Shown: positions 1-8,582, counted from the first letter of the stretch. The stretch is 64,000 bases of DNA from an uncultured Clostridia bacterium (GCA_934168305.1 CAKPNF010000006.1:1-64000), one strand, 5' to 3'. Numbers and translations: made by a program. Notes: generated from the letters alone by a model not told the origin.

Positions 1-87
1 CAATATCATTTTTGTGCTCTCTTTTCAATATTTTATTTTCAATCTTCTTGTGACATATCTATTTTAAACCTATATTTTTTTATTTTT

Positions 88-1239
88 TTATTTTTCAATT
101 GTATCTTCCAATTCCTCAATTTTTTCCTTTTGATATCTTAGTTCATTTGCTTTATAAAAATCCAAATTTATATTACTATCTATTTCACCTTCATGAAAAT
201 CTTTCTCTCTAAACAAATAATCAGTATCAATAATAACCAAATCACCTTTATTCAATGGTTCTTCTTCTTTTAATGTTTCCTTAATATATCCTATTGATTC
301 TTTTTCCACATACAATGGTTCTTTAAAATGTATTATATTATTCTTTTTTAATCTACCTACATTTTCTTTTTTGGCATCTAGCCATATTATACCATCATCT
401 CTTAACTCTTTATAAATTAAATATGTATCTTCATCTGTTATACTGGTATCTCTTTCAACATATTCAGCAATCTCTATGTATAAATCTTTATTTTTTATCT
501 CTCTTCTAAGCAATGGTTGCAAAATTCTTCTATGATATGGAATTTTATTTGTAAGTCTCCTAACACCTAATTTTATAACTTTATTACCTAATTTATAAAC
601 ATTAGAATAATCTCCTCTTCCTATATATTCTACATCTGATACATCAACCATTTCATTTTGTGCGATTTCTTCAAATATCATAGTTAAAGCTTGCACCGTA
701 TTATCATCTAAATTTTCTTCTTTTTTTCCTGTTAATTTTCTAACTATATTAGGGTATGCCTTCTTTAATTCTTCTTCATTGATTAATTTTAGTTTTTGTA
801 ATAACCCTAAATCTGTTAAATAAACAATATTACTTAAATCAATTATTGATTTCATATTATTACAAATATAATCATTTTCATTATTTTGTATTAAGTCACC
901 TAGAAATTCATCTGGTGTATAATATGATAATCTTGTTAATTCATACATTTCATAAATAAATGAATATCTCTGCTTAAATTTCATTTTCTTTGTTATATCT
1001 AAAATGGTTTTTATTCCAAACTTTCTATAAATTATATCACTATTATAATATACAACGTTTTTCATCGCTGGTATATCTTTTATTTCATTTATAAAAAATA
1101 TAAAATTATTATTATCACATAAATCAATATATTTTGAAAAGTTTCTTCTTATTTTTAACATTTTCTTTTCATTATTTCTATATATTTTAATGTAATTTAT
1201 TAAATTTTCAAAATTATCTATTTTTAAAAAAAATCTCAT
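88..1239 (-). CDS. protein-kinase-like protein, function unknown
   Basis: I do not recognise the whole protein (383 aa). Its second half resembles a reduced protein-kinase fold: a glycine-rich loop GRGDYSNVYKLG (residues 207-218), VIKLG with Lys223 as the possible ATP-contacting lysine, DAKKENVG (288-295) in the place of the catalytic loop, and IIDTD (336-340) where the metal-binding DFG would be. The first 200 residues are Ile/Asn/Lys-rich without a known motif. It starts 6 nt after the tcdA stop, so it is probably co-transcribed with tcdA and mnmA; its ribosome binding site is weak. It could be an active small-molecule kinase or a pseudokinase. The kinase reading is inference from spaced motifs. 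Confidence 0.7.
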   Translation of the reverse strand: MRFFLKIDNFENLINYIKIYRNNEKKMLKIRRNFSKYIDLCDNNNFIFFINEIKDIPAMKNVVYYNSDIIYRKFGIKTILDITKKMKFKQRYSFIYEMYELTRLSYYTPDEFLGDLIQNNENDYICNNMKSIIDLSNIVYLTDLGLLQKLKLINEEELKKAYPNIVRKLTGKKEENLDDNTVQALTMIFEEIAQNEMVDVSDVEYIGRGDYSNVYKLGNKVIKLGVRRLTNKIPYHRRILQPLLRREIKNKDLYIEIAEYVERDTSITDEDTYLIYKELRDDGIIWLDAKKENVGRLKKNNIIHFKEPLYVEKESIGYIKETLKEEEPLNKGDLVIIDTDYLFREKDFHEGEIDSNINLDFYKANELRYQKEKIEELEDTIEK

Positions 1240-1245
1240 ATTTTT

Positions 1246-2001
1246 CTACTTTTCTCCAATTATATCCTTTATAATTTCCCCTGCAATAATTAAACCAGCA
1301 ACAGAAGGAACAAAGGAAATACTTCCAGGAACTTGATTACGAATACTACACTTTCTTTTAGTACCAGGAGGACAAATACAATTTGTCTTACAACTGTTTT
1401 CAATATTTTCATAAGGACGCATTGGTTCTTCTTTTGAATAAACAACTTTAAGTTTCTTTATTCCTCTATTTCTCAATTCTTTTCTCATAACCTTTGCTAA
1501 AGGACATACTGATGTTTTATAAATATCTGTTACTTCAAATCTTGTTGGGTCAAGTTTATTTCCTGTTCCCATACTTGAAATAATAGGAATATTTAATTTA
1601 TTAGCCCTTACAACCAACTCAACTTTGGCGGTTACAGTGTCCACACTATCTACTATGTAATCAACTGTATCGTCTAAAATTTCTTTGCTATCTGGCATAA
1701 AAAATTCTTGATATACTTCTACATTTGCATTTGGGTTTATTTCTAAAATTCTTTCTTTTGCAACTTCAACTTTTGGCTTTCCAATTGTTTTTCTAGTTGC
1801 AATTATTTGTCTATTTAAATTTGTTAAGCAAATTTTGTCATCATCTACTAATATAAAATTACTTACTCCTGCTCTTACAAGTCCTTCTACTACAAATGAG
1901 CCAACTCCACCAATTCCAAATACTGCAACTTTTGCATTTTGTAATTTTTCTATTCCTTCTTTTCCTATCAATAATTCTGTTCTTGAAAATTGATTTAACA
2001 T
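1246..2001 (-). CDS. tcdA: tRNA threonylcarbamoyladenosine dehydratase TcdA
   Basis: An E1-like ThiF/MoeB/HesA-family enzyme that uses ATP to convert t6A37 of ANN-decoding tRNAs to the cyclic form ct6A in the cytoplasm. The nucleotide-binding loop GIGGVGS is at residues 29-35, followed by the expected acidic end of the second strand (LVDDD) and a C-terminal Cys cluster (CKTNCICPPG) that may bind metal. The length (251 aa) is normal for the family. It overlaps the end of mnmA by 7 nt, so the two tRNA-modification genes are translationally coupled. In the Firmicutes I know, tcdA (yrvM) and mnmA lie in the same neighbourhood. Confidence 0.95.
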   Translation of the reverse strand: MLNQFSRTELLIGKEGIEKLQNAKVAVFGIGGVGSFVVEGLVRAGVSNFILVDDDKICLTNLNRQIIATRKTIGKPKVEVAKERILEINPNANVEVYQEFFMPDSKEILDDTVDYIVDSVDTVTAKVELVVRANKLNIPIISSMGTGNKLDPTRFEVTDIYKTSVCPLAKVMRKELRNRGIKKLKVVYSKEEPMRPYENIENSCKTNCICPPGTKRKCSIRNQVPGSISFVPSVAGLIIAGEIIKDIIGEK

Positions 2002-3050
2002 TTTATTTTTCCACCTCCAAGAACTATATCTCCAACATAAAATACAGCAGATTGACCTGGTGTTATTGCTCTTTGTGGTTCGTCAAATGTCACTTTGATA
2101 TTTTCTCCGTCTTGTTCAATTTTTGCTTTTGCAACTTTTGATGAATATCTAGTTTTTACATCAACTTCCATTGGTTCTTCTATTTTATCAACTAATAATA
2201 AGTTGATATCTGTAACTTTAATTTCTTTTTTGTATAGTTCTTTTTCTTCTCCTACGATTACTTCATTTTTTGCTTTGTTAAATCCTAAAACAAATAATGG
2301 TACTTTATATGATATTCCTAATCCTTTTCTTTGGCCTATTGTATAATTGTATAAACCTGTATGTTTTCCTAATATTTCACCTTTTGAATTTACAATGTTT
2401 CCTTTTTTAGGTTTTATATCTGAATTAGTTTCAAGGAATTTTTTGTAATTTCCATCTGGTACAAAACAAATATCTTCACTATCTGGTTTATTTGCAACTT
2501 TTAAGTCGTTTTCTCTTGCTATTTCACGTATTTGCTCTTTGTCTGTGAAGTCTGCTAATGGGAATAATACATGTTCTATCAATTCTTTTGGTATATTCCA
2601 TAATACATAACTTTGGTCTTTTTTACCTGCCTGTGATTTTTTTAGTACCCATCTTCCATATTTTTCACTATATTCTGTTTTTGCATAATGTCCTGTTGCT
2701 ATGTAGTTGCATCCTAGTTCTTTTGCTTTTTCCCACATGATTCCAAATTTCATGTATTTGTTACATTCTATACATGGATTTGGTGTTCTGCAATTTGCGT
2801 AACAGTCTATAAAGTCGTTTATTATATAGTCTTTGAATTGTTCTTTGCAGTTATATGTGAAGTGTGGTACTCCTATTGAATTACATACATTTTTTGCATC
2901 TATATATGTATTTATGTTACAACAACTGCTTCCTGCAAATAGTTCTAGTGTTATTCCTAATGGCTCATATCCTTCTTTTTTTAGTAGTAGTGCTGATACT
3001 GAGCTGTCAACTCCTCCACTCATTCCTAATAATACTTTTTTGTTTTCCAT
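1995..3050 (-). CDS. mnmA: tRNA-specific 2-thiouridylase MnmA
   Basis: Transfers sulfur to U34 of Lys, Glu and Gln tRNAs, using persulfide sulfur from a cysteine desulfurase (sufS lies 1.3 kb upstream). The PP-loop SGGVDSS is at residues 11-17. The catalytic cysteines are probably Cys96 (in NPCIECNK) and Cys195 (in DICFVPDG). A CxxC (93-96) and a CC pair (43-44) are typical of the clostridial subtype and may relate to metal or Fe-S binding. The start is fixed by GGAGG 6 nt upstream. A palindrome with central GGACGTCC ends 1 nt before that ribosome binding site. Length (351 aa) is normal. Confidence 0.96.
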   Translation of the reverse strand: MENKKVLLGMSGGVDSSVSALLLKKEGYEPLGITLELFAGSSCCNINTYIDAKNVCNSIGVPHFTYNCKEQFKDYIINDFIDCYANCRTPNPCIECNKYMKFGIMWEKAKELGCNYIATGHYAKTEYSEKYGRWVLKKSQAGKKDQSYVLWNIPKELIEHVLFPLADFTDKEQIREIARENDLKVANKPDSEDICFVPDGNYKKFLETNSDIKPKKGNIVNSKGEILGKHTGLYNYTIGQRKGLGISYKVPLFVLGFNKAKNEVIVGEEKELYKKEIKVTDINLLLVDKIEEPMEVDVKTRYSSKVAKAKIEQDGENIKVTFDEPQRAITPGQSAVFYVGDIVLGGGKIKC

Positions 3051-3061
3051 TTTTACCTCCA

Positions 3062-3092
3062 GTTGTCAATAAGGACGTCCATTTTTGACAAC
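3062..3092. repeat. palindrome in mnmA 5' UTR (family 1 variant)
   Basis: Arms GTTGTCAA and TTGACAAC enclose a central GGACGTCC. The layout matches the GGACCGTCC/GGACTGTCC palindromes at 7017, 7123, 15040 and 60891, so I treat it as a diverged member. It lies 1 nt upstream of the mnmA Shine-Dalgarno sequence and would form a hairpin in the mRNA. Confidence 0.65.
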
Positions 3093-3116
3093 TTTTATTT
3101 ATCTTAAAATGACTTT

Positions 3117-3147
3117 CCCCACCAAATTAAAAAACAATTTGATGGGG
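3117..3147. terminator. hairpin, possible weak terminator
   Basis: CCCCaCCAAATT pairs with AATTTGaTGGGG around a 7-nt A-rich loop. It lies 17 nt beyond the stop codon of the 111-aa gene. No long U-run follows on the minus strand, so termination is uncertain; it may be another palindromic repeat. Confidence 0.45.
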
Positions 3148-3163
3148 AGAAAAAATATACATA

Positions 3164-3499
3164 TTATTTATCATAATAAACTAATAGTTTATCTTCAAAA
3201 TATGTATATAGCAACAATCTCCTTTCTTCACTAATTATTAATTCAACATTCTGATTAGTATCTCTTATAATCTTTTTGAAAATATCTTCCTCGCAATTTA
3301 AAACTGCAGAAATTTGAAATCTCTTTAACAGTTTTTTTATTGCGACATATGACACATCTGTCAATTCTTCTGCATTTTCACTCTGAAATATTTTAACAGA
3401 AGTGTTGTATATTGACTTTAGTTCCCGTTTTTTTTCAAAATCATAATTGGATTTACCAATCATTACTTCAGCTTTTTCATTTCTTATTTTTACTTTCAT
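3164..3499 (-). CDS. hypothetical protein, 111 aa
   Basis: Not recognised. A soluble, charged protein without signal peptide or membrane segment. It has a good ribosome binding site (AAAAGGAGC, 8 nt before ATG), which supports it being real. It contains one in-frame CGG codon (3425-3427, followed by G), a codon otherwise absent from conserved genes here. Reading +1 at that codon gives a stop after two codons, so here CGG must be read in frame if the gene is expressed. It lies between sufU and mnmA. It may be a recent acquisition. Confidence 0.6.
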   Translation of the reverse strand: MKVKIRNEKAEVMIGKSNYDFEKKRELKSIYNTSVKIFQSENAEELTDVSYVAIKKLLKRFQISAVLNCEEDIFKKIIRDTNQNVELIISEERRLLLYTYFEDKLLVYYDK

Positions 3500-3593
3500 A
3501 GATATGTTGCTCCTTTTCTTTTATCTTTAAGATGCTAAAACATTATATCACAATTTATATTTTATGTAAATATTTATAATATATTTTTATTTA

Positions 3594-4061
3594 CTACTGA
3601 CAACAATTTATATTTCCAGTTCCTGTGCTATCATTTTTATTAAGCATATCTTCAATAGTATGCCAAGCCAAAAGAGCACATTTAACTCTTGCCGGCATAT
3701 TAGACACATTTCTAAAAGCAATTGCATCTTCTAATTTTTTAAGTTCTTCCTCGTCAGTTATCTCTCTTTTTATCATTTCAATAAATGTTTTTATAATTTC
3801 TTTTGCTTCTTCTACTGTTTTGCCTTTTAATGTATCTATCATTATTGATGTTGATGCTTGAGATATTGCACATCCATGTCCTGAAAATGCCATATCTTCT
3901 ATTTTATTTCCATTTAATTTTAGTTGTAATGTTATTTCATCTCCACAATTTGGATTGTGCCCTACTTCACAGTAATCTGCATTTTCTAGGTTCTTTTTGT
4001 TGTATGAATTCATACTATGTTCCATTATTAGTTCATTGTAAACATCTGTTAACTCGTCCAT
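3594..4061 (-). CDS. sufU: Fe-S cluster assembly sulfur-transfer protein SufU
   Basis: An IscU-like zinc protein that accepts persulfide sulfur from SufS and passes it to the SufBCD scaffold. The zinc and sulfur ligands are visible: Cys39 and Asp41 (NPNCGD), Cys64 (GHGCAISQAS) and Cys128 (RVKCALLAWH). Length (155 aa) fits SufU, with an extra C-terminal tail ending INCCQ that adds two cysteines. It is the last suf gene, separated from sufS by 300 bp that carry a promoter, a structured RNA candidate and a terminator, so it probably has independent expression. Confidence 0.95.
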   Translation of the reverse strand: MDELTDVYNELIMEHSMNSYNKKNLENADYCEVGHNPNCGDEITLQLKLNGNKIEDMAFSGHGCAISQASTSIMIDTLKGKTVEEAKEIIKTFIEMIKREITDEEELKKLEDAIAFRNVSNMPARVKCALLAWHTIEDMLNKNDSTGTGNINCCQ

Positions 4062-4129
4062 TGAAATTTACCTTTCTTTTAATAATTTATTGACAATTTT
4101 ATAAATTAGTGTTAATATAATAATATAAA

Positions 4130-4314
4130 GAGACAAGAGCAAGCTCTTATCTCATTGATTGGTTGTGAGATTTATCTATTGGATAGATCTCTATTTTTCT
4201 TTTTTGGGAACAATATTTTAATGCATATCTCTTTTTTGAGCAAATATGTACTAGAAACGATAGTCCTAAAAAGAAAGTTGTTAACCATGCCTGAAGAAGG
4301 TTAACTTCCCAACC
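4130..4314 (-). ncRNA. candidate structured non-coding RNA (6S-like?)
   Basis: A 185-nt non-coding stretch with its own consensus promoter (see 4321-4349) and a terminator (GAGATAAGAGC/GCTCTTGTCTC stem at 4130-4153, then UUUAUAUUAUU). Read on the minus strand, the 5' end CTTCTCGGTTG can pair with CAACC...GAGATAAG near the 3' end, closing the molecule. Inside are a GTTAACC/GGTTAAC hairpin with a 12-nt loop, a CATAT...ATATG hairpin and a GAGAT...ATCTC hairpin. It lacks the signal recognition particle RNA tetraloop motif and any riboswitch core I know. Size, closing stem and position near tcdA/mnmA (as I recall for B. subtilis 6S-1) make 6S RNA the first candidate, but the multibranch fold is unlike a typical 6S. 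Confidence 0.6.
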
Positions 4315-4320
4315 GAGAAG

Positions 4321-4349
4321 ATTATAATATATATTTACTTAATAGTCAA
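4321..4349 (-). promoter_or_regulatory. consensus sigma-A promoter of the sufS-sufU intergenic RNA
   Basis: On the minus strand TTGACT is followed by a 17-bp spacer and TATAAT. The predicted start is near 4314, directly at the first stem of the RNA candidate. Confidence 0.8.
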
Positions 4350-4361
4350 TATTTATTTTAA

Positions 4362-5576
4362 TTATTTTATATAATTTTTAAACATATTATAAGCTTTATT
4401 AAGTGCCTTAACCAATTTATCTACATCCTCTTTTGTATTATAGATGTAAAAACTTGTTCTACAAGTAGAATCAATACCCAAGAATCTCATAAGTGGTTGA
4501 GCACAATGATTTCCAGAGCGTACACATACACCTTCTGAATCTAAAATACTTGCAACATCATGAGGATGAACACCTTTAATGTTGAATGAAATTACACTTG
4601 AATGATTTTCTTCATTTGATGTTGTATATAATGTTAAATAATCTAGTTTTGATAATTCTTGTCTTGCATATGATATTACTTCATGTTCAATTTCTTGTAT
4701 TTTATCATATCCTAAATTTTCAATATAATCAATAGCAGCACCTAAACCAATTACACCTTCAACATTTTGTGTACCCGCTTCAAATTTATTTGGAAGTGGT
4801 GCAAATGTTGTATCTTGTTCGTAAACGTATTCTATCATATCTCCACCCATTAAAAATGGAGTCATTTTGTTTAGTATTTCTCTTTTTCCATATAATACGC
4901 CTATTCCAAGTGGTGCAAGCATTTTATGTCCTGAAAATACTAGAAAATCTGCATCTAAATCTTGAACATCAATTTTCATATGTGGTATGCTTTGTGATGC
5001 GTCAACTATTACTATTGCACCTTTTTTGTGTGCGTATTTAATTATTTTTTTCACATTGTTTATTATTCCTAAAACATTTGAAACATGTGTAATTCCAACG
5101 ATTTTTGTTTTGTCTGTAATTTTGTTTTCTATCTCTTCGTCTGTAATTTCATAGTTTTCGTTGATGTACATATAGCTTAATTTGCTACCTGTTTGCTTTG
5201 TCATTTTTTGCCAAGGAACTAAATTTGAATGATGTTCCATTATTGAAATTACTACTTCATCATCTTTTTTTAGGTTGTCCAATCCATAAGAATATGCAAT
5301 TAAATTTAAACTTTCTGTTGCGTTTTTTGAGAATATTATTTCTTCTCTGTGTTTTGCATTTATGAATTTTGCAATTTTTGTTCTTGTGTTTTCATATTGT
5401 TCTGTTGCTTCTACACTTAATGAATATGCTCCCCTGTGTGGGTTTGCATTGTATTTTTGATAGAATTCTTCTACTGCTTTTATTACTTGTATTGGTTTTT
5501 GTGTTGTTGCTCCACTGTCTAGATATGTGATGTTTTCATTTTCTAGTAGTGGAAAATCTTTTTTTATATTATTCAT
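4362..5576 (-). CDS. sufS: cysteine desulfurase SufS
   Basis: A class-V PLP aminotransferase-fold enzyme that takes sulfur from cysteine for Fe-S assembly with SufU. The PLP lysine is Lys218 in FSGHKMLAP and the catalytic cysteine is Cys358 in RSGNHCAQP, the type-II (SufS) signature. Length (404 aa) is normal. The start is preceded by AAAAGGTGATATAAA. It is divergent from the 67-aa plus-strand gene at 5689; the shared 112-bp gap holds a tandem ATTCATCTAA repeat. It may also supply sulfur for MnmA. Confidence 0.96.
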   Translation of the reverse strand: MNNIKKDFPLLENENITYLDSGATTQKPIQVIKAVEEFYQKYNANPHRGAYSLSVEATEQYENTRTKIAKFINAKHREEIIFSKNATESLNLIAYSYGLDNLKKDDEVVISIMEHHSNLVPWQKMTKQTGSKLSYMYINENYEITDEEIENKITDKTKIVGITHVSNVLGIINNVKKIIKYAHKKGAIVIVDASQSIPHMKIDVQDLDADFLVFSGHKMLAPLGIGVLYGKREILNKMTPFLMGGDMIEYVYEQDTTFAPLPNKFEAGTQNVEGVIGLGAAIDYIENLGYDKIQEIEHEVISYARQELSKLDYLTLYTTSNEENHSSVISFNIKGVHPHDVASILDSEGVCVRSGNHCAQPLMRFLGIDSTCRTSFYIYNTKEDVDKLVKALNKAYNMFKNYIK

Positions 5577-5624
5577 TTTATATCACCTTTTCTTGATTTT
5601 TTGTTAAATATATAATATAATATA

Positions 5625-5647
5625 ATTCATCTAACTTATTCATCTAA
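5625..5647. promoter_or_regulatory. tandem direct repeat in the sufS / 67-aa gene divergent region
   Basis: ATTCATCTAA occurs twice (5625-5634 and 5638-5647) with a 3-bp gap, period 13. It lies between two divergently transcribed genes near AT-rich promoter-like sequence. It could be an operator; no regulator is assigned. Confidence 0.35.
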
Positions 5648-5688
5648 AGTATAGTTTTATATACTTGTCACATTATAAGGAGGTTATT

Positions 5689-5892
5689 ATGTTTTTCAAA
5701 AAGAAAAAATATCACTACTTTGTATCAGGTATCTGTCGTAATGAACCTTTTATGACCGAAATTATTCTCTTAAAAAAAGTTGTGTCTTATGATGAGATTT
5801 ATCGGTTAACTGATGAACTTGCTAAAAAGTATAATGTTTATTTTGATGAAATCATAATTTATAATTACAATTTGCTTAGCAAAAGCTTTTAA
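5689..5892 (+). CDS. small hypothetical protein, 67 aa
   Basis: Not recognised. The protein begins MFFKKKKYHYF and is a small, mixed alpha/beta-looking soluble protein ending NYNLLSKSF. The ATG at 5689 has an ideal AAGGAGG 5 nt upstream, so I prefer it to the in-frame TTG 24 nt earlier. It is inserted on the opposite strand inside the suf cluster and ends in a perfect hairpin. It contains an in-frame CGG (5803-5805, followed by T); a +1 shift there would hit TAA after one codon. Confidence 0.7.
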   Translation: MFFKKKKYHYFVSGICRNEPFMTEIILLKKVVSYDEIYRLTDELAKKYNVYFDEIIIYNYNLLSKSF

Positions 5893-5925
5893 GATTAGAA
5901 AGCCTCTTTGGAGGCTTTCTAATCT
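5892..5925. terminator. bidirectional hairpin between the 67-aa gene and sufD
   Basis: A perfect 15-bp stem (AGATTAGAAAGCCTC with its complement) around a TTTG loop. It separates two convergent genes and contains the sufD stop codon (5919-5921). U-tracts are poor on both strands, so efficiency is uncertain. Confidence 0.7.
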
Positions 5926-7002
5926 AACCTCTTATCAATTTCTTGTAAAATTTCTTCTCTCAATTCATCATTTTCAATTTTTTCTAAAATCTGATTAAAT
6001 CTAGCTCTAACCATCAGCTTCATAGCCTCTTTAAGTTCAAAACCTCTACTCATAATATAAAATAATTCTTTCTCGCCAATTTTTCCAGCCGAACTTGAAT
6101 GATTACCTTCAACCTCTTCTTCAGAACAAAGAAGCATTGGTAAAGCTATTGATTTTGCTGTATCTGATAATAACATACAAGCTTCATTTTCATTTCCAGT
6201 AGCCTTTTTGCAACCTTTTTTAAAATCAATTGTTCCTTTAAAATGCTTTTTAGATGTATCTTTTAAAGCTCCCTGAACTTCTATATCAATATTAGATTTT
6301 TTACCTCTTAATTCACCTATATAATTCAAATCAAAAACTTGATTTTCTTTTCCTAAATAAATTGTGTTTAATTGATTATCACAATTATCGCCTTGTAAAT
6401 TAGAATAATAGTTTGTAATGCTGTGCTTTCCACCAAAATCGACAATTGTATAATTAACTTTTGCATTTTCTTCAAAATTATTTTCAATTGCTAAAAAGTT
6501 ATTCGACTTTGTGTTCATTAAATTGACTACTACTATATTTAATTCTGAATTTTTTCTTACTTTTGCTTTTATTATTCCATTATGATAATTTTCGCTTTCT
6601 TGGTTTGAAGTATATTTTATTATTACTGTTGATTTTGTGTTCTCATTTGCAGTAATTTCTATGTTATCTATTAATACAGTATTCTCATCATCAAATCTTA
6701 AATCTATCTCCGCTTCTGCTTTTTCTTTTTTATTTTGAGCATCATTGATATTTAATTTTATTTTTTGGTTTGCTCCGAGTTTTTACTTGATTTGTAAGTT
6801 CTTCACTTAAACCATAAATTAAATTTGTATCTGTATTAATAGTATTTTGCTCTATATCTATTTTTGATGTGTCACCAATTATTGTTACATTTTCAAATGC
6901 TGGTATAATTTCAGGAATTTCAATGTTTTCTAGTTTTACATTGTTGATTCTAAAGTTTTTTGCTGTTCTAACTGGTGTTTCATTTAATTTTAAATTTTCC
7001 AT
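5919..7002 (-). CDS. sufD: Fe-S cluster assembly protein SufD, requires +1 frameshift
   Basis: SufD partners SufB in the SufBC2D scaffold. The N-terminal part begins MENLKLNETPVRTAKNF, the usual SufD start, with AAAGGAAAGG just upstream of ATG at 7002. After 75 codons the frame meets CGG (6775-6777) and runs to TGA at 6742. Moving +1 at ACT-C-GGA (skipping G-C pair 6777) joins it to 285 residues of typical SufD sequence: NQKIKLNIND, the beta-helix core and the C-terminal RGFELKEAMKLMVRARF. The joined product is 360 aa, a normal length. No second defect is present. The same CGGA signature splits sigF and feoB. It is either a programmed shift or a defect. Confidence 0.88.
6774..6777 (-). promoter_or_regulatory. 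CGGA +1 frameshift site in sufD
   Basis: On the coding strand ACT CGG AGC is the zero frame; reading ACT C GGA GCA restores SufD. The zero frame ends at TGA, 6742-6744, 11 codons after the CGG. A run of five A lies just upstream, so a homopolymer error is the main alternative here. Confidence 0.6.
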
Positions 7003-7016
7003 TAGCCTTTCCTTTC

Positions 7017-7154
7017 TGAGACAGTTGGGACGGTCCAAATTTGTCTCATTTTTTATGTCGTATTTTGTTATTTTTTAATATTTTTTGTTTCTATATATTT
7101 CGACATTATTCTACACTTTTCATGAGACAAATTTGGACCGTCCCAACTGTCTCA
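7017..7154. repeat. inverted pair of family 1 palindromes (REPIN-like element)
   Basis: Two 32-bp elements, 7017-7048 and 7123-7154, are exact reverse complements of each other with a 74-bp AT-rich spacer. Each is itself a near-palindrome: TGAGACA arms around GGACCGTCC. The element fills the sufB-sufD gap. Its outer TGA (7152-7154) is the sufB stop codon, and the other end lies 4 nt upstream of the sufD Shine-Dalgarno. GGGACGGT-type repeats are known from RAYT-mobilised REP sequences; no RAYT transposase is in this window. Confidence 0.85.
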
Positions 7155-8549
7155 TCCTATTGCTCCTTCTAATTCTAAGTTAATAAGATTATTCATTTCA
7201 ACCGCATATTCTACTGGTAATTCCTTTGCTATTGGATGTGCAAAACCTCTTACTATCATAGCCTTTGCATCTTCTTCTGATAGTCCTCTACTCATTAAAT
7301 AGAATATTGTTTTATCACTTATTTTTCCTATTTTAGCCTCGTGTGAAAACTCAACTTCATCTGTTCTTATGTCATTTGTTGGTATTGTGTCTGAAACTGA
7401 TATGTCATCTAACATAAGTGATTCACATGATACTGATGATTTTGAATTTTTTGCGTTTTCATTTATTCTTACTAAGCTTCTATATGTGCATTTTCCACCA
7501 TTTTTTGATATTGATTTTGCATTTACTACACTTGATGTATTTGGTGCATTGTGAATTACTTTAAATCCATTGTCTAGATTTTGTCCGCCACCTGCAAATG
7601 ATATTCCTGTAAACTCTGTTTTTGCACCTTCTCCATTTAATATGCTCATTGGATATAGCATTGATATTTTTGACCCAAATGAACCTGATACCCAGTCCAT
7701 TTTTGCATTTTTTCCTACTATTGCTTTTTTAGTATTTAAGTTAAGCATATTTTTTGACCAGTTTTCTATTGTTGAATATCTTAAATAAGCATTATCTGCT
7801 ACATATAATTCAACACATCCAGCATGTAGATTTACTTTATTGTATTTTGGTGCTGAACATCCTTCTATAAAGTGTAAGCTTGCTCCTTCTTCTACAATTA
7901 TCAATGTGTGTTCAAATTGCCCTGATTCCGGTGAATTTAATCTAAAATATGATTGTAAAGGAACATCAACTTTTACATCTTTTGGTACATATACAAATGA
8001 ACCACCTGACCATACTGCTCCATGTAATGCAACAAATTTGTGGTCATTTACTGGAACACATTTCATAAAGTGAGATTTTACAAGTTCTGGATATTCTCTT
8101 ACTGCTGTTTCCATATCTGTGTAAATTACACCTTGTTTGATTAATTCTTCTTTCATGCTATGATAAACAACTTCCGAGTCATATTGTGCTCCAACTCCTG
8201 CAAGTGATGTTTTTTCCGCTTCTGGTATTCCCAATTTGTCAAATGTATTTTTGATGTCTTCTGGCACGTTATCCCAAGAACTGTTTAATTTTGACTTTGG
8301 TCTTACATATGTTGCAATTTCATCCATATTTAATTCTGATAAATCTGGTCCCCATGTTGGCATTTCTAAGTTGTTATATACTTCTAATGCTTTTAGTCTG
8401 AATTCTCTCATCCAGTCTGGGTCATTTTTTTGTTTTGATATTTCTTCTATTATTTCTGGTGTTAATCCTTTTTTTATTTTGAAGTCATATTCGTCTTTAT
8501 TTTTTATATCATAGATATTTCTATTTACTTCTTCAACTTGAGTTTTCAT
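7152..8549 (-). CDS. sufB: Fe-S cluster scaffold protein SufB
   Basis: The scaffold subunit of SufBC2D, where clusters are built. The protein shows the family core (DISVSDTIPTNDIRTDEV, EFSHEAKIGKI and FYLMSRGLSEEDAKAMIVRGF near the C-terminus). I choose the ATG at 8549 (MKTQVEEVNRN, 465 aa), which has GGAGT upstream and gives the normal family length; an in-frame ATG at 8615 would add 22 residues encoded by a repeat-like sequence. Its stop codon is supplied by the terminal TGA of a palindromic repeat, so the repeat has inserted at, or replaced, the original end. Confidence 0.96.
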   Translation of the reverse strand: MKTQVEEVNRNIYDIKNKDEYDFKIKKGLTPEIIEEISKQKNDPDWMREFRLKALEVYNNLEMPTWGPDLSELNMDEIATYVRPKSKLNSSWDNVPEDIKNTFDKLGIPEAEKTSLAGVGAQYDSEVVYHSMKEELIKQGVIYTDMETAVREYPELVKSHFMKCVPVNDHKFVALHGAVWSGGSFVYVPKDVKVDVPLQSYFRLNSPESGQFEHTLIIVEEGASLHFIEGCSAPKYNKVNLHAGCVELYVADNAYLRYSTIENWSKNMLNLNTKKAIVGKNAKMDWVSGSFGSKISMLYPMSILNGEGAKTEFTGISFAGGGQNLDNGFKVIHNAPNTSSVVNAKSISKNGGKCTYRSLVRINENAKNSKSSVSCESLMLDDISVSDTIPTNDIRTDEVEFSHEAKIGKISDKTIFYLMSRGLSEEDAKAMIVRGFAHPIAKELPVEYAVEMNNLINLELEGAIG

Positions 8550-8582
8550 TTTTAAGTTTGACTCCTTTCGCTTTTCAACCAT

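Noticed and set aside
4130..4314. Signal recognition particle RNA or a known riboswitch
   Set aside because: No GGAAGCAGCC-type loop and no recognisable aptamer core; it has its own promoter and terminator rather than leading directly into sufU.
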